Shown in pieces: positions 17,378-26,894 of a stretch of 64,000 nt of DNA. The stretch spans positions 18,388 through 82,387 of the forward strand of contig NZ_KV823414.1 in NCBI RefSeq assembly GCF_001815935.1, given 5' to 3'. Within the stretch, counting starts at the first letter, position 1. Each line of letters starts with the position of its first letter. The notes under the pieces are model-generated. The model ran no database searches, was not told where the DNA came from, and worked only from the letters and a program-made list of their open reading frames with translations. Made by a program: the position numbers and the translations under genes. The DNA comes from Corynebacterium sp. HMSC04H06 (lineage in GTDB: Bacteria; Actinomycetota; Actinomycetes; Mycobacteriales; Mycobacteriaceae).

Positions 17378-18543
17378 TGGCTAAGAACAAGATTTCCCGG
17401 TTGGATCGCCTCTACTCCGACGAGGGCGGTATCGACTTCATCGGCCGGACCAAGCTGTGGTACTCGATCACCATCGGCCTGCTGGTCGTGTCCATCGCCG
17501 CGATCCTCATCCGCGGCTTCAGCCTCTCGCTGGACTTCGAGGGCGGCACCACCGTAACCATGCCGGCCGCGGATCTGGTGGAAGAGGAGGTCGGCCAGAC
17601 CTTCGAGGAAGCCACCGGCGTGGAGCCCGAGCAGGTCCAGATCGTCGGCTCCGGCGCCTCAGAGACGCTGGAGATCACCTCCGAGCGGCTGAGCCAGGAG
17701 CAGGTCGACAGCGCCCGCCAGGCCATCTACGAGGAGTACCAGCCGGAAAACGCCGAGGGCGAGGCCACCCCGGACGCCATCGGCACCTCCACCGTGTCTG
17801 AGTCCTGGGGCTCCTCGATTACCGAGCGCATGATCATCGCGATGCTGGTCTTCCTCATCGCGGCGACGGTTTACGTGGCTATTCGCCTGCAGCGCACGAT
17901 GGCTTTCGCGGCCATCCTCGCGCTGATCGTCGACGGCGTCATCATCGCCGGCATCTACGCCCTGTTCGGGCTCGAGGTTTCCCCGGCGGTAATCATCGGT
18001 CTGCTGACCGTCCTGACGTTCTCCATCTACGACTCCGTCATCGTCTTCGATAAGGTCAACGAGAACACCCAGGGCATTTTGGGGCAGCGCAAACACACCT
18101 ACGGCGAACAGGCCAACCTGGCCATCAACCAGACGGTGATGCGTTCGATTTCCACCTCCGTGATTTCGGCGCTGCCGATTATCGCCCTGTTCGTGGTCGC
18201 AGTCTGGCTGATGGGCATCGGCACGCTCAAGGATCTGGCGCTCATCCAGCTCATCGGTGTCATCGAGGGCATTTTCTCCTCGCTGTTCCTGGCCACCCCG
18301 TTGCTGGTCAGCATGGTCAACCGGAAGAAGGAGTTCCGCCGGCACAACGCCGAGGTGGATCGCTACCGCTCCGGCGAGGTTGATGAGAACACCCTGGCTG
18401 AGGAAGGCGGCGCGAAGCGCACCGTGGCCTCCCCGGTCACAGCCTCGGCCAACGACGACATCGCCGAGCCCGACGAGGACCACGGCCCGCGCCCGGGCGA
18501 AGGCACTTCCGGTTCCGGCGCCACCTGGCGCCCGGGGCAATAG
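17377..18543 (+). CDS. secF: Protein translocase subunit SecF
   Basis: A 388-aa partner of SecD. Helix 1 (about 28-48) precedes LDFEGGTTV (about 51-59, the SecF counterpart of the SecD motif), then a small periplasmic domain and five helices with SIYDSVIVFDKVNEN (about 216-230). The C-terminal 80 residues are hydrophilic, Pro/Gly/Asp-rich and cytoplasmic. It is translationally coupled to secD through TAATG, and a strong terminator follows. Confidence 0.97.
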   Translation: MAKNKISRLDRLYSDEGGIDFIGRTKLWYSITIGLLVVSIAAILIRGFSLSLDFEGGTTVTMPAADLVEEEVGQTFEEATGVEPEQVQIVGSGASETLEITSERLSQEQVDSARQAIYEEYQPENAEGEATPDAIGTSTVSESWGSSITERMIIAMLVFLIAATVYVAIRLQRTMAFAAILALIVDGVIIAGIYALFGLEVSPAVIIGLLTVLTFSIYDSVIVFDKVNENTQGILGQRKHTYGEQANLAINQTVMRSISTSVISALPIIALFVVAVWLMGIGTLKDLALIQLIGVIEGIFSSLFLATPLLVSMVNRKKEFRRHNAEVDRYRSGEVDENTLAEEGGAKRTVASPVTASANDDIAEPDEDHGPRPGEGTSGSGATWRPGQ

Positions 18544-18576
18544 CCCGGCCCAGGTAGTTCACGGTCAGTTTCTTTC

Positions 18577-18602
18577 CCCGGGGCATTGCACCCCGGGTTT
18601 TC
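18577..18602 (+). terminator. Rho-independent terminator after secF
   Basis: CCCGGGG (18577-18583) and CCCCGGG (18591-18597) form a perfect 7-bp stem with a 7-nt loop, followed by TTTTCT. Ends yajC/secDF transcription before the binding-protein gene. Confidence 0.9.
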
Positions 18603-18635
18603 TAATTGCTAGTTCCAGGTAGGAGTAAGCCCGTC

Positions 18636-20288
18636 ATGGGAAGTGGAGTCCAGAAATACCCAGCGCTGGGGCGGCTGGCAGCCGCGGCGGTGGCCACCAG
18701 CCTGACCCTAGGCCTGGCGGCGTGTGGGCAGAGCGACGAGCCCGCCGAGGAAGAAGGTAAGACCTCCAGCGACCACTTCGGCTACCAGACCTCCTCGGAG
18801 CTGGTGACCACCAACGCCGGCACCGCCTTCGGCTCGGCCGGCAGCGTGGCGCAGCTGTCCAGCCGCCTGTACCCGGCCGCCTTCGTGCCGGGCCCGCGCG
18901 GCCAGATGATCCCCAACACGGACCTGGTCAATACCCAGGAGGTAAACCCGGGTTCTGAGGACGAATCCAAGTCGGTGGTCTACACGCTCAGCGATGACGC
19001 GCAATTCTCTGACGGACAGCCGGTGACCTGCGTGGACTACCTACTGGCGTACACGGCCGGCACCATGCAGGAAACCTTCGGCTCCCACATGCCGCTGGCC
19101 CACGACATCCAACAGTTCAAGTGTGCGCCGGAGAACAAGGTCTTCGAGGTGGTCTTCGCGCCCGGCACGGGCCAGCGCTGGCGCGGCCTGTTCGGGCCGG
19201 GCACGGTCATGCCGGCCCACGCCATCGCCAAGAAGGTGGGGATGGACTCCCAGGAGCTGACCAACGCCTTGTACTCGCAGGATCCCACGGTGCTGGAGGA
19301 GGTCGCGCGCATCTGGCGCTTCGACTTCCAGCTGGCCGAATTCGATCCGGAGCTGCAGGTCTCCTTCGGCCCGTACGTCATCGACCACGTCGGTGAGAGC
19401 GGGGAAGTGGTCCTGGAACGCAACCCGCACTTCTTCGGTGACGAGGCCGAAATCGCCCCGGTGGCCGTCTGGCCCGCGGACGCGGATTCCGGTGCGCTGA
19501 AGGACGCCGGGACCCTCGGCGTGGTCGACTCCCGTGAGGCGAACCCCGCCTGGCTGGACCGCGACGCGGACGATAACCCCTACGAGATCGAGCCGGTTGT
19601 CGGCGATCTGACCGAGTCGCTGGTTCTGTCGGAGTACGGTCTATTCGCCCAGGAAGAACCGCGGCGGGCGTTTTCCGAGTGCATCGACCAGGCCGCGCTC
19701 GCCAAGCTCAGCTCCACCGAATCCGGGGTGGAGGTCCCGCCCGTCTACCAGCACGTGCTGCGGCACAACGACCCCATCAGCAAGTACCTGAAGCGGGCCA
19801 CCGAGCCGCACGTGGGCACCGACAACGCCATCGCGCAGACGCTGAGCGGGCAGACCATCCGCATCGGTTACCTAGGCCCCAACGAGCGCCTTGCCGCCAT
19901 GGTGGAAAAGATCGCGGAGACCTGCCAGTCGGCCGGGATCACGGTCGAGGACGTGAGCGCGGAAAACACCTCGCAGTACATGCTCAACCCGGACCCAGAA
20001 ACAGGTATGCCGGCTATCGACGCCTTCTTGGGCCCCATCGATCCACTCACGGAGTTCTCGACCGTGGAGCCGCGGATTTCGAACGTGGAAGAGCTCAACA
20101 AGGCCGAGGCTGAGCAGTGGCAGACGGTGCGGACCATCCCGCTGGCTGCCCAGCCGAAGACCTTCGTGGTCCGCAACGATGTCAAACACGTGGTACCGTA
20201 CACTGGGTTGTCGGGAATCGGTTGGAATATGGACAGGTGGGCGCTGATCCCCGAAGGCGCCACCGAATCGAAATCGAAGGATAATTAA
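18636..20288 (+). CDS. ABC-type peptide/nickel substrate-binding lipoprotein
   Basis: A 550-aa SBP_bac_5-family solute-binding lipoprotein. The lipobox LAAC sits at the end of the signal sequence, followed by the two-lobed fold (VYTLSDDAQFSDGQPVTCVDYL is the family hallmark, only partly quoted here as DDAQFSDGQPVT). ATG 18636 was preferred to an upstream in-frame start because AGGAGT lies nine bases before it. The gene has the position of mycobacterial Rv2585c, between secF and apt. No permease or ATPase genes are adjacent, so it is an orphan binding protein; substrate unknown. The last codon abuts the apt start. Confidence 0.88.
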   Translation: MGSGVQKYPALGRLAAAAVATSLTLGLAACGQSDEPAEEEGKTSSDHFGYQTSSELVTTNAGTAFGSAGSVAQLSSRLYPAAFVPGPRGQMIPNTDLVNTQEVNPGSEDESKSVVYTLSDDAQFSDGQPVTCVDYLLAYTAGTMQETFGSHMPLAHDIQQFKCAPENKVFEVVFAPGTGQRWRGLFGPGTVMPAHAIAKKVGMDSQELTNALYSQDPTVLEEVARIWRFDFQLAEFDPELQVSFGPYVIDHVGESGEVVLERNPHFFGDEAEIAPVAVWPADADSGALKDAGTLGVVDSREANPAWLDRDADDNPYEIEPVVGDLTESLVLSEYGLFAQEEPRRAFSECIDQAALAKLSSTESGVEVPPVYQHVLRHNDPISKYLKRATEPHVGTDNAIAQTLSGQTIRIGYLGPNERLAAMVEKIAETCQSAGITVEDVSAENTSQYMLNPDPETGMPAIDAFLGPIDPLTEFSTVEPRISNVEELNKAEAEQWQTVRTIPLAAQPKTFVVRNDVKHVVPYTGLSGIGWNMDRWALIPEGATESKSKDN

Positions 20289-20840
20289 GTGAGTTCTGAG
20301 TACTCCAACGCTAATGAAGCCCTACAAGACAAGATCCGCTACGTCCAGGATTTCCCGGAGCCGGGCGTCCTCTTCGAAGACCTGACCCCAGTGCTGGCCG
20401 ACGCGGATGCCTTCAGCGTCGTGGTCGACGGCCTGGCCGAGGCCTGCGAGGAACTCGGCGCCGAGATGATCGGTGGGCTGGATGCCCGCGGGTTCCTGTT
20501 GGGCTCGGCTGTCGCCTACAAGATGGGCGTGGGGATCCTGGCCATCCGCAAGGCGGGCAAGCTGCCGCCACCGGTCCTACACACCGAGTACGAGCTGGAG
20601 TATGGCACCGCCGCGTTGGAGATTCCCGCCAACGGCGCGGAGCTCAAGGGCAAGAAGATTGCCCTGGTCGATGACGTTCTGGCCACCGGCGGCACCCTCT
20701 TTGGCGCCCGCCAGCTGCTGGAACAGGCCGGCGCCGAGGTCGTTGGCAACGTCGTGGTCATCGAGGTCGACGGCCTGGGCGGGCGCGAGCGGCTTGCGGG
20801 AACGCCTTTGGTGGTCTTACGCACACCTGAGGAGAATTAA
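20289..20840 (+). CDS. apt: Adenine phosphoribosyltransferase
   Basis: A 183-aa type I phosphoribosyltransferase making AMP from adenine and PRPP. The PRPP-binding loop is [14 protein letters not shown] (about 121-134), and the family entries [14 protein letters not shown] and [10 protein letters not shown] are present. GTG 20289 directly follows the stop of the binding-protein gene, so translation is coupled. Placed before rel as in other actinobacteria, linking purine salvage and ppGpp metabolism. Confidence 0.96.
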   Translation: MSSEYSNANEALQDKIRYVQDFPEPGVLFEDLTPVLADADAFSVVVDGLAEACEELGAEMIGGLDARGFLLGSAVAYKMGVGILAIRKAGKLPPPVLHTEYELEYGTAALEIPANGAELKGKKIALVDDVLATGGTLFGARQLLEQAGAEVVGNVVVIEVDGLGGRERLAGTPLVVLRTPEEN

Positions 20841-20844
20841 GCGC

Positions 20845-20872
20845 TAGACTGAACTAATTAGTAGTTTAGTTC
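20845..20872 (+). promoter_or_regulatory. rel promoter with inverted repeat at the start point
   Basis: TAGACT at 20845-20850 is a good -10. A perfect inverted repeat GAACTAA (20851-20857) / TTAGTTC (20866-20872) begins right after it and covers the predicted start site, the classic position for a repressor operator. GGAAAGGGG upstream of ATG 20888 serves as ribosome-binding site. The regulator is unknown. Confidence 0.55.
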
Positions 20873-20887
20873 GGAAAGGGGCGCGTA

Positions 20888-23182
20888 ATGACTCACGATA
20901 AACCGGCGAAACGCCCCGCTGGGTCGAGCATGCGCAGCATGTCCGCCCGCCTGGCTCGTTCCCTGACGGGTGGGCGGACCAAGGTTAATCCGGTCTTGGA
21001 GCCTTTGCTGTCCATCCACCGCGAGTTCCATCCGCGGGCAGACGTGGAGCTGCTGAACAACGCCTACGAAACCGCCGAGCGCCTGCACGAGGGCGTGATG
21101 CGCAAGTCGGGGGACCCGTATATTACGCACCCGCTGGCGGTGGCTACCATCGCCGCGGAGATCGGCATGGACACCACCACGGTGGCCGCCGCTCTCCTGC
21201 ACGACACGGTGGAGGACACGGACTATTCCCTCGAGGACCTGACCGGTGATTTCGGCCCCGAGGTCGCCCGGCTCGTCGACGGCGTGACGAAGCTGGACAA
21301 GGTCGCGCTGGGCGCTGCCGCTGAGGCGGAGACCATCCGCAAGATGATCGTGGCCATGGCCCAAGACCCGCGTGTGCTGGTCATCAAGGTCGCCGACCGC
21401 CTGCACAACATGCGCACCATGCGCTTCCTGCCGCCGGAGAAGCAGGCGAAAAAGGCCCGCCAGACTCTCGACGTCATCGCCCCGTTGGCGCACCGTCTGG
21501 GCATGGCGAGCGTTAAATGGGAGCTCGAGGATTTGGCGTTTGCCATCCTGTACCCGAAGAAGTACGACGAGATCGTGCGCATGGTGGCCGCCCGCGCCCC
21601 GTCGCGCGACCGCGCGTTGAAGCAGATCAAGGAAGAGGTCGGCGCCGCGCTCAAGGAGAACGGCATCCAGGCTGAGGTGATGGGCCGGCCGAAGCACTAC
21701 TGGTCCATCTACCAGAAGATGATCGTGCGCGGCCGCGACTTCGACGAGATCTTTGACCTGGTGGGTATCCGCATCCTGGTCGAGGGCATCAACAGCTGTT
21801 ACGCCGCCATTGGCGTTGTCCACGCCCTCTACTCGGCGCTGCCGGGCCGGTTCAAGGACTATATCTCCTCGCCGCGCTTCGGCGTCTACCAGTCGCTGCA
21901 CACCACGGTGCTGGCCGATGGCGGCTCCTCGCTGGAGGTGCAGGTGCGCACGCACGAGATGCACTACAACGCCGAGTTCGGCGTGGCTGCGCACTGGCGC
22001 TACAAGGAGACCAAGGGTAAAAACTCAGGCCACCAGGAAGAGGTCGACCAGATGGCGTGGATGCGCCAGCTGCTCGACTGGCAGAAGGAAGCCGCCGATC
22101 CGAACGACTTCCTGGACTCCCTGCGCTACGACCTGTCCGCCAAGCAGATTTTCGCGTTCACCCCGAAGGGGGATGTCATCAACCTTCCGGCCGGGTCCAC
22201 GCCGGTCGACTTCGCCTACGCGGTGCACACCGAAGTCGGTCACCGCTGTATCGGGGCGAAGGTCAACGGCAAGCTGGTGGCGCTGGAGTCTACGCTGAAA
22301 TCCGGCGACAAGGTTGAGATCTTTACCTCCAAGGACGCCAACGCCGGCCCGTCGCGTGACTGGCAGGAGTTTTTGGTCTCGCCGCGCGCGAAGGCGAAGG
22401 TGCGGCAGTGGTTCGCCAAGGAGCGCCGGGAAGAGCACCTCGAGGCCGGCCGCGACGCCCTGGCCACGGAGGTCCAGCGCGGCGGCTTGCCGCTTTACCG
22501 GCTGTTTACGGCTAGCTCGATGAAGCAGGTGGCCAAGCAGCTGCACTACCCGGACGTGGATTCGCTGTACACGGCCATCGGCTCGGGCAATGTCTCCGCC
22601 CAGCACGTGGCCAACCAGCTGACCTCCCTGTTCGGCGACCGAGACGACGCCGTCGAGGCCCTAGCGGACCGCACCCCGCTGTCGGCGCTGGAGAATTCCC
22701 GCACCAAGGAGACGGAGGATTCCTCTTCGGGCACCGGCATCCTGGTGGAAGGAAGCCCGGACGTGATGGCCAAGATGGCCAAGTGCTGCCAGCCCGTCCC
22801 TGGCGACGAGATCTTCGGTTTTGTCACCCGCGGTGGCGGGGTCTCCGTGCACCGCGTGGACTGCACCAACGCGGAAAAGTTGCGCAGCCAGCCGGAGCGC
22901 ATGATGGACGTCTCCTGGGCCACGGGCAATTCCGCCTCGGGCGCTTTTGCCGCCACGCTGCAGCTGGAGGCGCTGGACCGCCAGGGCCTACTGTTCGAGA
23001 TCACGCGGATCTTTAGCGATCAAAACCTGAACGTGCTGTCGATGACCTCGAACCGCGGCGACGATCACATCGCGACACTGAAGTTCACCTTCTCGGTCTC
23101 CGACACCAAGCAGCTGGGCCAGCTGATGACCACGCTGCGCAACACCGAGGGCGTCTTCGACGTCTACCGCGTCACCGCCTAA
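20888..23182 (+). CDS. rel: Bifunctional (p)ppGpp synthetase/hydrolase Rel
   Basis: A 764-aa RelA/SpoT homologue. The HD hydrolase domain has its HD pair intact ([10 protein letters not shown], about 103-112). The synthetase domain follows ([14 protein letters not shown] about 282-295; YQSLHTTV about 336-343). The TGS domain is at about 420-485, the conserved-Cys region has [11 protein letters not shown] (about 631), and an ACT domain covers about 690-764. It makes and destroys the stringent-response alarmone. It has its own promoter behind apt. Confidence 0.97.
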   Translation: MTHDKPAKRPAGSSMRSMSARLARSLTGGRTKVNPVLEPLLSIHREFHPRADVELLNNAYETAERLHEGVMRKSGDPYITHPLAVATIAAEIGMDTTTVAAALLHDTVEDTDYSLEDLTGDFGPEVARLVDGVTKLDKVALGAAAEAETIRKMIVAMAQDPRVLVIKVADRLHNMRTMRFLPPEKQAKKARQTLDVIAPLAHRLGMASVKWELEDLAFAILYPKKYDEIVRMVAARAPSRDRALKQIKEEVGAALKENGIQAEVMGRPKHYWSIYQKMIVRGRDFDEIFDLVGIRILVEGINSCYAAIGVVHALYSALPGRFKDYISSPRFGVYQSLHTTVLADGGSSLEVQVRTHEMHYNAEFGVAAHWRYKETKGKNSGHQEEVDQMAWMRQLLDWQKEAADPNDFLDSLRYDLSAKQIFAFTPKGDVINLPAGSTPVDFAYAVHTEVGHRCIGAKVNGKLVALESTLKSGDKVEIFTSKDANAGPSRDWQEFLVSPRAKAKVRQWFAKERREEHLEAGRDALATEVQRGGLPLYRLFTASSMKQVAKQLHYPDVDSLYTAIGSGNVSAQHVANQLTSLFGDRDDAVEALADRTPLSALENSRTKETEDSSSGTGILVEGSPDVMAKMAKCCQPVPGDEIFGFVTRGGGVSVHRVDCTNAEKLRSQPERMMDVSWATGNSASGAFAATLQLEALDRQGLLFEITRIFSDQNLNVLSMTSNRGDDHIATLKFTFSVSDTKQLGQLMTTLRNTEGVFDVYRVTA

Positions 23183-23201
23183 CCCCGCGCGCACCGCGGG
23201 G
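23183..23201 (+). terminator. Hairpin after rel, probable terminator
   Basis: CCCCGCG (23183-23189) / CGCGGGG (23195-23201), perfect 7-bp stem with 5-nt loop right after the rel stop. No T run follows, so termination may be weak or factor-dependent. Confidence 0.5.
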
Positions 23202-23400
23202 CCAGCGACCAAAGAAGTAGCGACAGGGGAGAGCGCACTGCCCCCGTCCGGTGACTGGTAGGTGAACTCTTCGCCGCGGTCAGGTTAACACCGCAGGGGA
23301 AGCCGCGGCCCAACTTCGCGGGCGCTGCGCCGGCTTGATTACGGGTTTATAAAGGGATTTGTCTCTAGTCCCTTTTCCCAAGTCTCGCAGGAGAACTCCC

Positions 23401-25467
23401 ATGAGTAACTTCCGTCGCATTGGCCGCCTCGTGGCGGCTACCACCGTCACCGCCGTCGCCCTCCAGGGTGCTCCGGCCGCCTTCGCCGAGGACAAGGTCA
23501 GCTTCTCGGTGTCCAACTTCACCGACTTCCACGGCCACCTGGAAGAAGCCGATCCGGAACTCGGTGCGGCCAAGCTGATGAGCCTGGTCGAGCAGGTCAA
23601 CCAGGACCAGAACTACGACCTGACCACTTCGGGCGATAACGTCGGCGGCTCCGCGTTCGTCTCCGCCATCACCGATGACGAGTACACCCTGCAGGTCCTC
23701 AATGCCATGGGCGTGGAGGCCAGCGCTGTGGGTAACCACGAGTTCGACCAGGGCTTTGACGACCTGACCGACCGCATCATCCCGAAGTCCGACTACCCGG
23801 TGCTGGGCGCCAACGTCCTCAAGAATGGCGAGCCGGCGATGGACGCCTCCCACGTGTCTGAGATCGACGGCGTCAAGGTCGGCTACGTGGGCACCGTGAC
23901 CCAGCTGACCGCCGAGAAGGTCGCACCGAGCGCCATCGAGGGCATCACCTTCGCCGACCCGGTGGAGGCCACCAACAAGGAGGCCACCCGCCTGAAGGAG
24001 TCCGGCGAGGCCGACATCGTCGTGGCGCTGATGCACGAGGATGCCGAACAGTACGCCGAGGGCTTCAACAACGACGTGGACGTCCTCTTCGGCGGTGACT
24101 CCCACGTGCGCTCCCAGGGGACCGTCGAGCGCGAGGGCGCGTTGCCGCTGCACTGGGCCCAGGGCCACGAGTACGGCAAGGTACTCAACGACGTGGACTT
24201 TACCTACGACAAGGCCGCCGGCGAGCTCACTGACGTGGAGCTGACCCAGTACGACTACTCGGATGCAGCGGCCCTGGAGCCGAACGCGGAGATCGCGGGC
24301 CTCGTGGCGGAGGCCAAAAACAAGGCCGCGGAGAAAGGTGCCGAGGAAGCCGGCGAGACCCCGCAGGCCATGTTCCGCGGCTCCGATGAGGGCAAGGAGC
24401 CCGGCTCCAACCGCGGAGTCGAGTCCACCCTGAACAACTTTATCGCCGAGGGTCAGCGCGTGAGCATGTCCAAGCAGGTCGACAAGGACATCGACCTGGG
24501 CCTGATGAATGCCGGCGGCGTGCGCGCCGACCTCAAGAGCGGCACGGTGACCTACCAGGACATCTTCGAGGTCCAGCCGTTTGGCAACTCTATTGCCTAC
24601 GGCACCATTACCGGCCAGGACCTGGTCGACGCCTTGGAGAACCAGTGGCAGCCGGGCAACTCCCGCCCGCGCCTGGCACTCGGCCTGTCGGCGAACGTCT
24701 CCGTGGCCTACGACCCGCAGGCGGAGCAGGGCCAGCGCGTCCAGTCGGTCATCATCAACGGCGAGCCGCTCGACCGGGAGAAGAACTACACCGTGGCGCT
24801 GTCGACCTTCCTGGCCGGCGGCGGTGACGGTTTCTTCAAGGAGGACCAGGTCAAGGATATCGTGGACGTGGGCTACATGGACACCCAGGCGATGATCGAT
24901 TACATCGCCAGCGGCGAGGCCGACGTGCGTACCGGCCAGGGCCAGGTCGGCGTGCACCTGTCCGGCGAGCCGAAGGCCGGTGAGAAGCTAACCGTGGAGC
25001 TTTCTTCCCTCAACTACACCAGCGAGGGCGAGCCGATGGCCAAGACCGCCACCGTCTCCCTGGGTGAGGCAACCGCCGAGGCCGAGATTGACAACGCTCG
25101 TCAGGACGGCGACGACCAGATGGGTGAGCGCGGCCGCGCCATCGTCGAGCTGACCGTCCCGGAGGGCCTTTCCGGCGAGCAGGAGCTCAAAGTCACCACC
25201 GACCAGGGCACCGAGGTCATCATCCCAGTCACCGTGGCCGCCGCCGACGGCAACGGAGGCGATAACAACGACGACGACACCGACGACGACGGCTCCAGCC
25301 TGAGCTCCGGCTCCAGTGATTCGCTGCTGTCCTCGGTGGGTATTGGCGCGGGCGTTATCGCCGCCCTCGTCGCCGGCTTGATGGGCGCGGTCGGCACTGG
25401 CATCATCACGCTGCCGGCCCCGGTCCGAAAGATGATTGAGGACCTGCGCAAGCAGTTCGGCCTCTAA
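23401..25467 (+). CDS. Secreted bifunctional UDP-sugar hydrolase/5'-nucleotidase family protein
   Basis: A 688-aa exported metallophosphoesterase (UshA/NucA type). Signal peptide about 1-29 ends AFAE. Metal-binding motifs follow: DFHGHLE (about 41), GDNVGGS (about 77), GNHEFD (about 110), GGDSH (about 230), then the 5'-nucleotidase C-terminal domain (about 323-513) with GGGDGF. A beta-rich region, a run of Asp/Asn/Ser (about 620-645), a hydrophobic helix (about 647-673) and the tail ending RKQFGL complete it; there is no LPXTG. ATG 23401 follows GCAGGAG. It probably releases phosphate or nucleosides from extracellular nucleotides. Confidence 0.93.
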   Translation: MSNFRRIGRLVAATTVTAVALQGAPAAFAEDKVSFSVSNFTDFHGHLEEADPELGAAKLMSLVEQVNQDQNYDLTTSGDNVGGSAFVSAITDDEYTLQVLNAMGVEASAVGNHEFDQGFDDLTDRIIPKSDYPVLGANVLKNGEPAMDASHVSEIDGVKVGYVGTVTQLTAEKVAPSAIEGITFADPVEATNKEATRLKESGEADIVVALMHEDAEQYAEGFNNDVDVLFGGDSHVRSQGTVEREGALPLHWAQGHEYGKVLNDVDFTYDKAAGELTDVELTQYDYSDAAALEPNAEIAGLVAEAKNKAAEKGAEEAGETPQAMFRGSDEGKEPGSNRGVESTLNNFIAEGQRVSMSKQVDKDIDLGLMNAGGVRADLKSGTVTYQDIFEVQPFGNSIAYGTITGQDLVDALENQWQPGNSRPRLALGLSANVSVAYDPQAEQGQRVQSVIINGEPLDREKNYTVALSTFLAGGGDGFFKEDQVKDIVDVGYMDTQAMIDYIASGEADVRTGQGQVGVHLSGEPKAGEKLTVELSSLNYTSEGEPMAKTATVSLGEATAEAEIDNARQDGDDQMGERGRAIVELTVPEGLSGEQELKVTTDQGTEVIIPVTVAAADGNGGDNNDDDTDDDGSSLSSGSSDSLLSSVGIGAGVIAALVAGLMGAVGTGIITLPAPVRKMIEDLRKQFGL

Positions 25468-25513
25468 GCCCGACACCGCGCGGCCCAAACACCAGCGCGA
25501 CCAATAACGACAA

Positions 25514-25542
25514 GGCTCTGGGGATTACCCCAGGGCCTTTGT
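25514..25542 (+). terminator. Rho-independent terminator after the 5'-nucleotidase gene
   Basis: GGCTCTGGGG (25514-25523) / CCCCAGGGCC (25528-25537), 10 bp with one wobble and a 4-nt loop, then TTTGTT. Confidence 0.92.
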
Positions 25543-25603
25543 TCGCACTACCGCAGCCAAGCACCAACCGGCCAGCGTCTCCGTATCCGTACCTATCAGC
25601 GAC

Positions 25604-25609
25604 TAAGCT
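25604..25609 (+). promoter_or_regulatory. -10 element placing a leaderless start on the DUF421 gene
   Basis: TAAGCT ends seven bases before GTG 25617, so transcription would begin at or next to the start codon. No ribosome-binding site precedes this GTG. Confidence 0.5.
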
Positions 25610-25616
25610 AGGGCAC

Positions 25617-26171
25617 GTGAGTTGGCAGCAAATTCTACTGGACGAGGCCTATTACCAGCTGGGGCTGGAGTGGCACCGCATCCCTATCATCATCCTGGCG
25701 TCGATCGGCATCTACCTGGCGTTCATGCTCTTGGTGAAGGTCTTCGGTTCCCGCGTGCTGACCTCCATGACTGCTTCCGATGCCGTCATCATCATCATGT
25801 TCGGCGCCGTTGCCGGCCGCGTCATCGTGGGCGTGCCCCCGTCACTGGCCGCCGGCGTCCTGGGCCTAGCCACGCTCATGGGGCTGGAGGCCGCCTTCGG
25901 CGTGCTGCGCAATGCTGTGGGCTGGTCCCGGTTCATCGACCGCGAGCCCATCCTCATCATGCACCACGGGGAGAAGGTAGAAGCCAACGCCGATTTCGCC
26001 CACGTCAGCGACACTGATATCTATTCGGCCATCCGCAAAGCCGGCCTCGGCAGCACGCAGGAAGTCCAAGCCATGATCCTGGAACCCACCGGGCAAATCG
26101 CCGTCATCCAAGAAGGCAAGAGAATGGACCCTGACGTCTTCCGCGACGTCAAAGGCCTCGGCCAAGACTAA
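25617..26171 (+). CDS. DUF421 (YetF/YcaP-type) membrane protein
   Basis: A 184-aa membrane protein with three transmembrane helices in the first 95 residues (about 18-40, 50-68, 73-95) and a cytoplasmic C-terminal domain beginning SRFIDREPILIMHHGEKV. That layout and the SDAVIIIMFGAVAGR segment match DUF421, of unknown biochemical role. GTG 25617 was chosen because the hydrophobic core starts just after it; the in-frame extension to 25539 lies across the preceding terminator. The transcript is probably leaderless. Confidence 0.82.
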   Translation: MSWQQILLDEAYYQLGLEWHRIPIIILASIGIYLAFMLLVKVFGSRVLTSMTASDAVIIIMFGAVAGRVIVGVPPSLAAGVLGLATLMGLEAAFGVLRNAVGWSRFIDREPILIMHHGEKVEANADFAHVSDTDIYSAIRKAGLGSTQEVQAMILEPTGQIAVIQEGKRMDPDVFRDVKGLGQD

Positions 26172-26233
26172 GTGCCAAAACACTCCAGAGAGGCCGAAAG
26201 CCCAACAGACAGCCGGATCCCGAGCCAAGGCAT

Positions 26234-26262
26234 AAAAATTCCCCGCGGATAAAACCACGGGG
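26234..26262 (-). terminator. Terminator of the small secreted protein gene
   Basis: On the minus strand, an 8-bp stem with one mismatch (26262-26255 with 26248-26241) and loop TTTTAT is followed by AATTTTTATG (T run at 26238-26234). It lies 38 bp beyond the stop at 26300 and may also stop plus-strand transcripts of the DUF421 gene. Confidence 0.75.
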
Positions 26263-26299
26263 CATTAAGTGTGCTAGCTAGCAGCTAGGACAAGCCGAA

Positions 26300-26638
26300 T
26301 TACTTCAGGCCCGGAATGTCAATGTACTTGTTGACGAAGGCGAAGATGGAGCCCAGCACACCGATAACGGCGCTGACAACGCCGATCCAAGCCTTGATTT
26401 CGTCCGGATCGACGTCCTTGTCCTCGCTGGAGGACAGGTCGCCAATGGAGGAACCGGACTCGTCGTCGTTGTTGTCATTGTCGCCGCCGGTCTGGTCTTC
26501 GTTGTTGCCAGCCCCGGCGCCGGCCTCGACACCCGTAACCTCCGGGTTTTCTTCAGCGGTGGCAACGTTGACGCCAGCGAAGGAAACGGCGATGGCGGTT
26601 GCGCCAGCAACCAGGGACTTACGGGAGAAAAGCTTCAT
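26300..26638 (-). CDS. Small secreted protein with acidic linker and hydrophobic C-terminus, unknown function
   Basis: A 112-aa protein I do not recognise. It has a clear signal peptide (MKLFSRKS, hydrophobic core, cut near ATAEE at about residue 29), an acidic, Asn/Asp/Gly/Ser-rich disordered stretch (about 45-80) and a hydrophobic segment (about 84-102) ending in the short tail NKYIDIPGLK. ATG 26638 has AAGGA upstream and a well-formed promoter. The late hydrophobic segment suggests membrane or mycomembrane retention, as in small corynebacterial envelope peptides, but it does not resemble PorA or PorH. It is monocistronic, with a terminator. Confidence 0.75.
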   Translation of the reverse strand: MKLFSRKSLVAGATAIAVSFAGVNVATAEENPEVTGVEAGAGAGNNEDQTGGDNDNNDDESGSSIGDLSSSEDKDVDPDEIKAWIGVVSAVIGVLGSIFAFVNKYIDIPGLK

Positions 26639-26682
26639 TATCAAAATCCTTAGATTCCGTGGAGTACTTGCAGACGTTACAA

Positions 26683-26711
26683 ATAGTAGCGATACGGGCA
26701 GGGGTTTGCAA
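26683..26711 (-). promoter_or_regulatory. Promoter of the small secreted protein gene
   Basis: On the minus strand: -35 TTGCAA (26711-26706), a 17-bp spacer and -10 TACTAT (26688-26683). The predicted start is about 40 nt before ATG 26638. This is one of the best sigma-A-like promoters in the window. Confidence 0.75.
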
Positions 26712-26894
26712 GAGCTGTTTAAGGAAACTTCCAATTGAGGTCCCAATCGTAGAGTTCTTAGTGAATCTAGAACCGCAGGTAAACAGTGGGTTAACTGGTG
26801 GCACCTAAAGAACAGTTAAGAAACAGCTGAGTGTGTGTTGTCTAAGTTGGTGGGTCTGATGGGGGGGATGCTTTACAGGGAGGGCGGGTACGGC
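26712..26894. other. AT-rich intergenic stretch upstream of the small secreted protein
   Basis: Part of the 341-bp gap 26639-26979. Noticeably more A+T than the surroundings, with repeated GTTAA/CAGTTAAG words near 26790-26825 that could bind a regulator. No coding frame is supported. Confidence 0.4.

Noticed and set aside
23401-25467. Sortase-anchored surface protein
   Set aside because: LPAPV near the C-terminus is not LPXTG and it lies after, not before, the hydrophobic helix.
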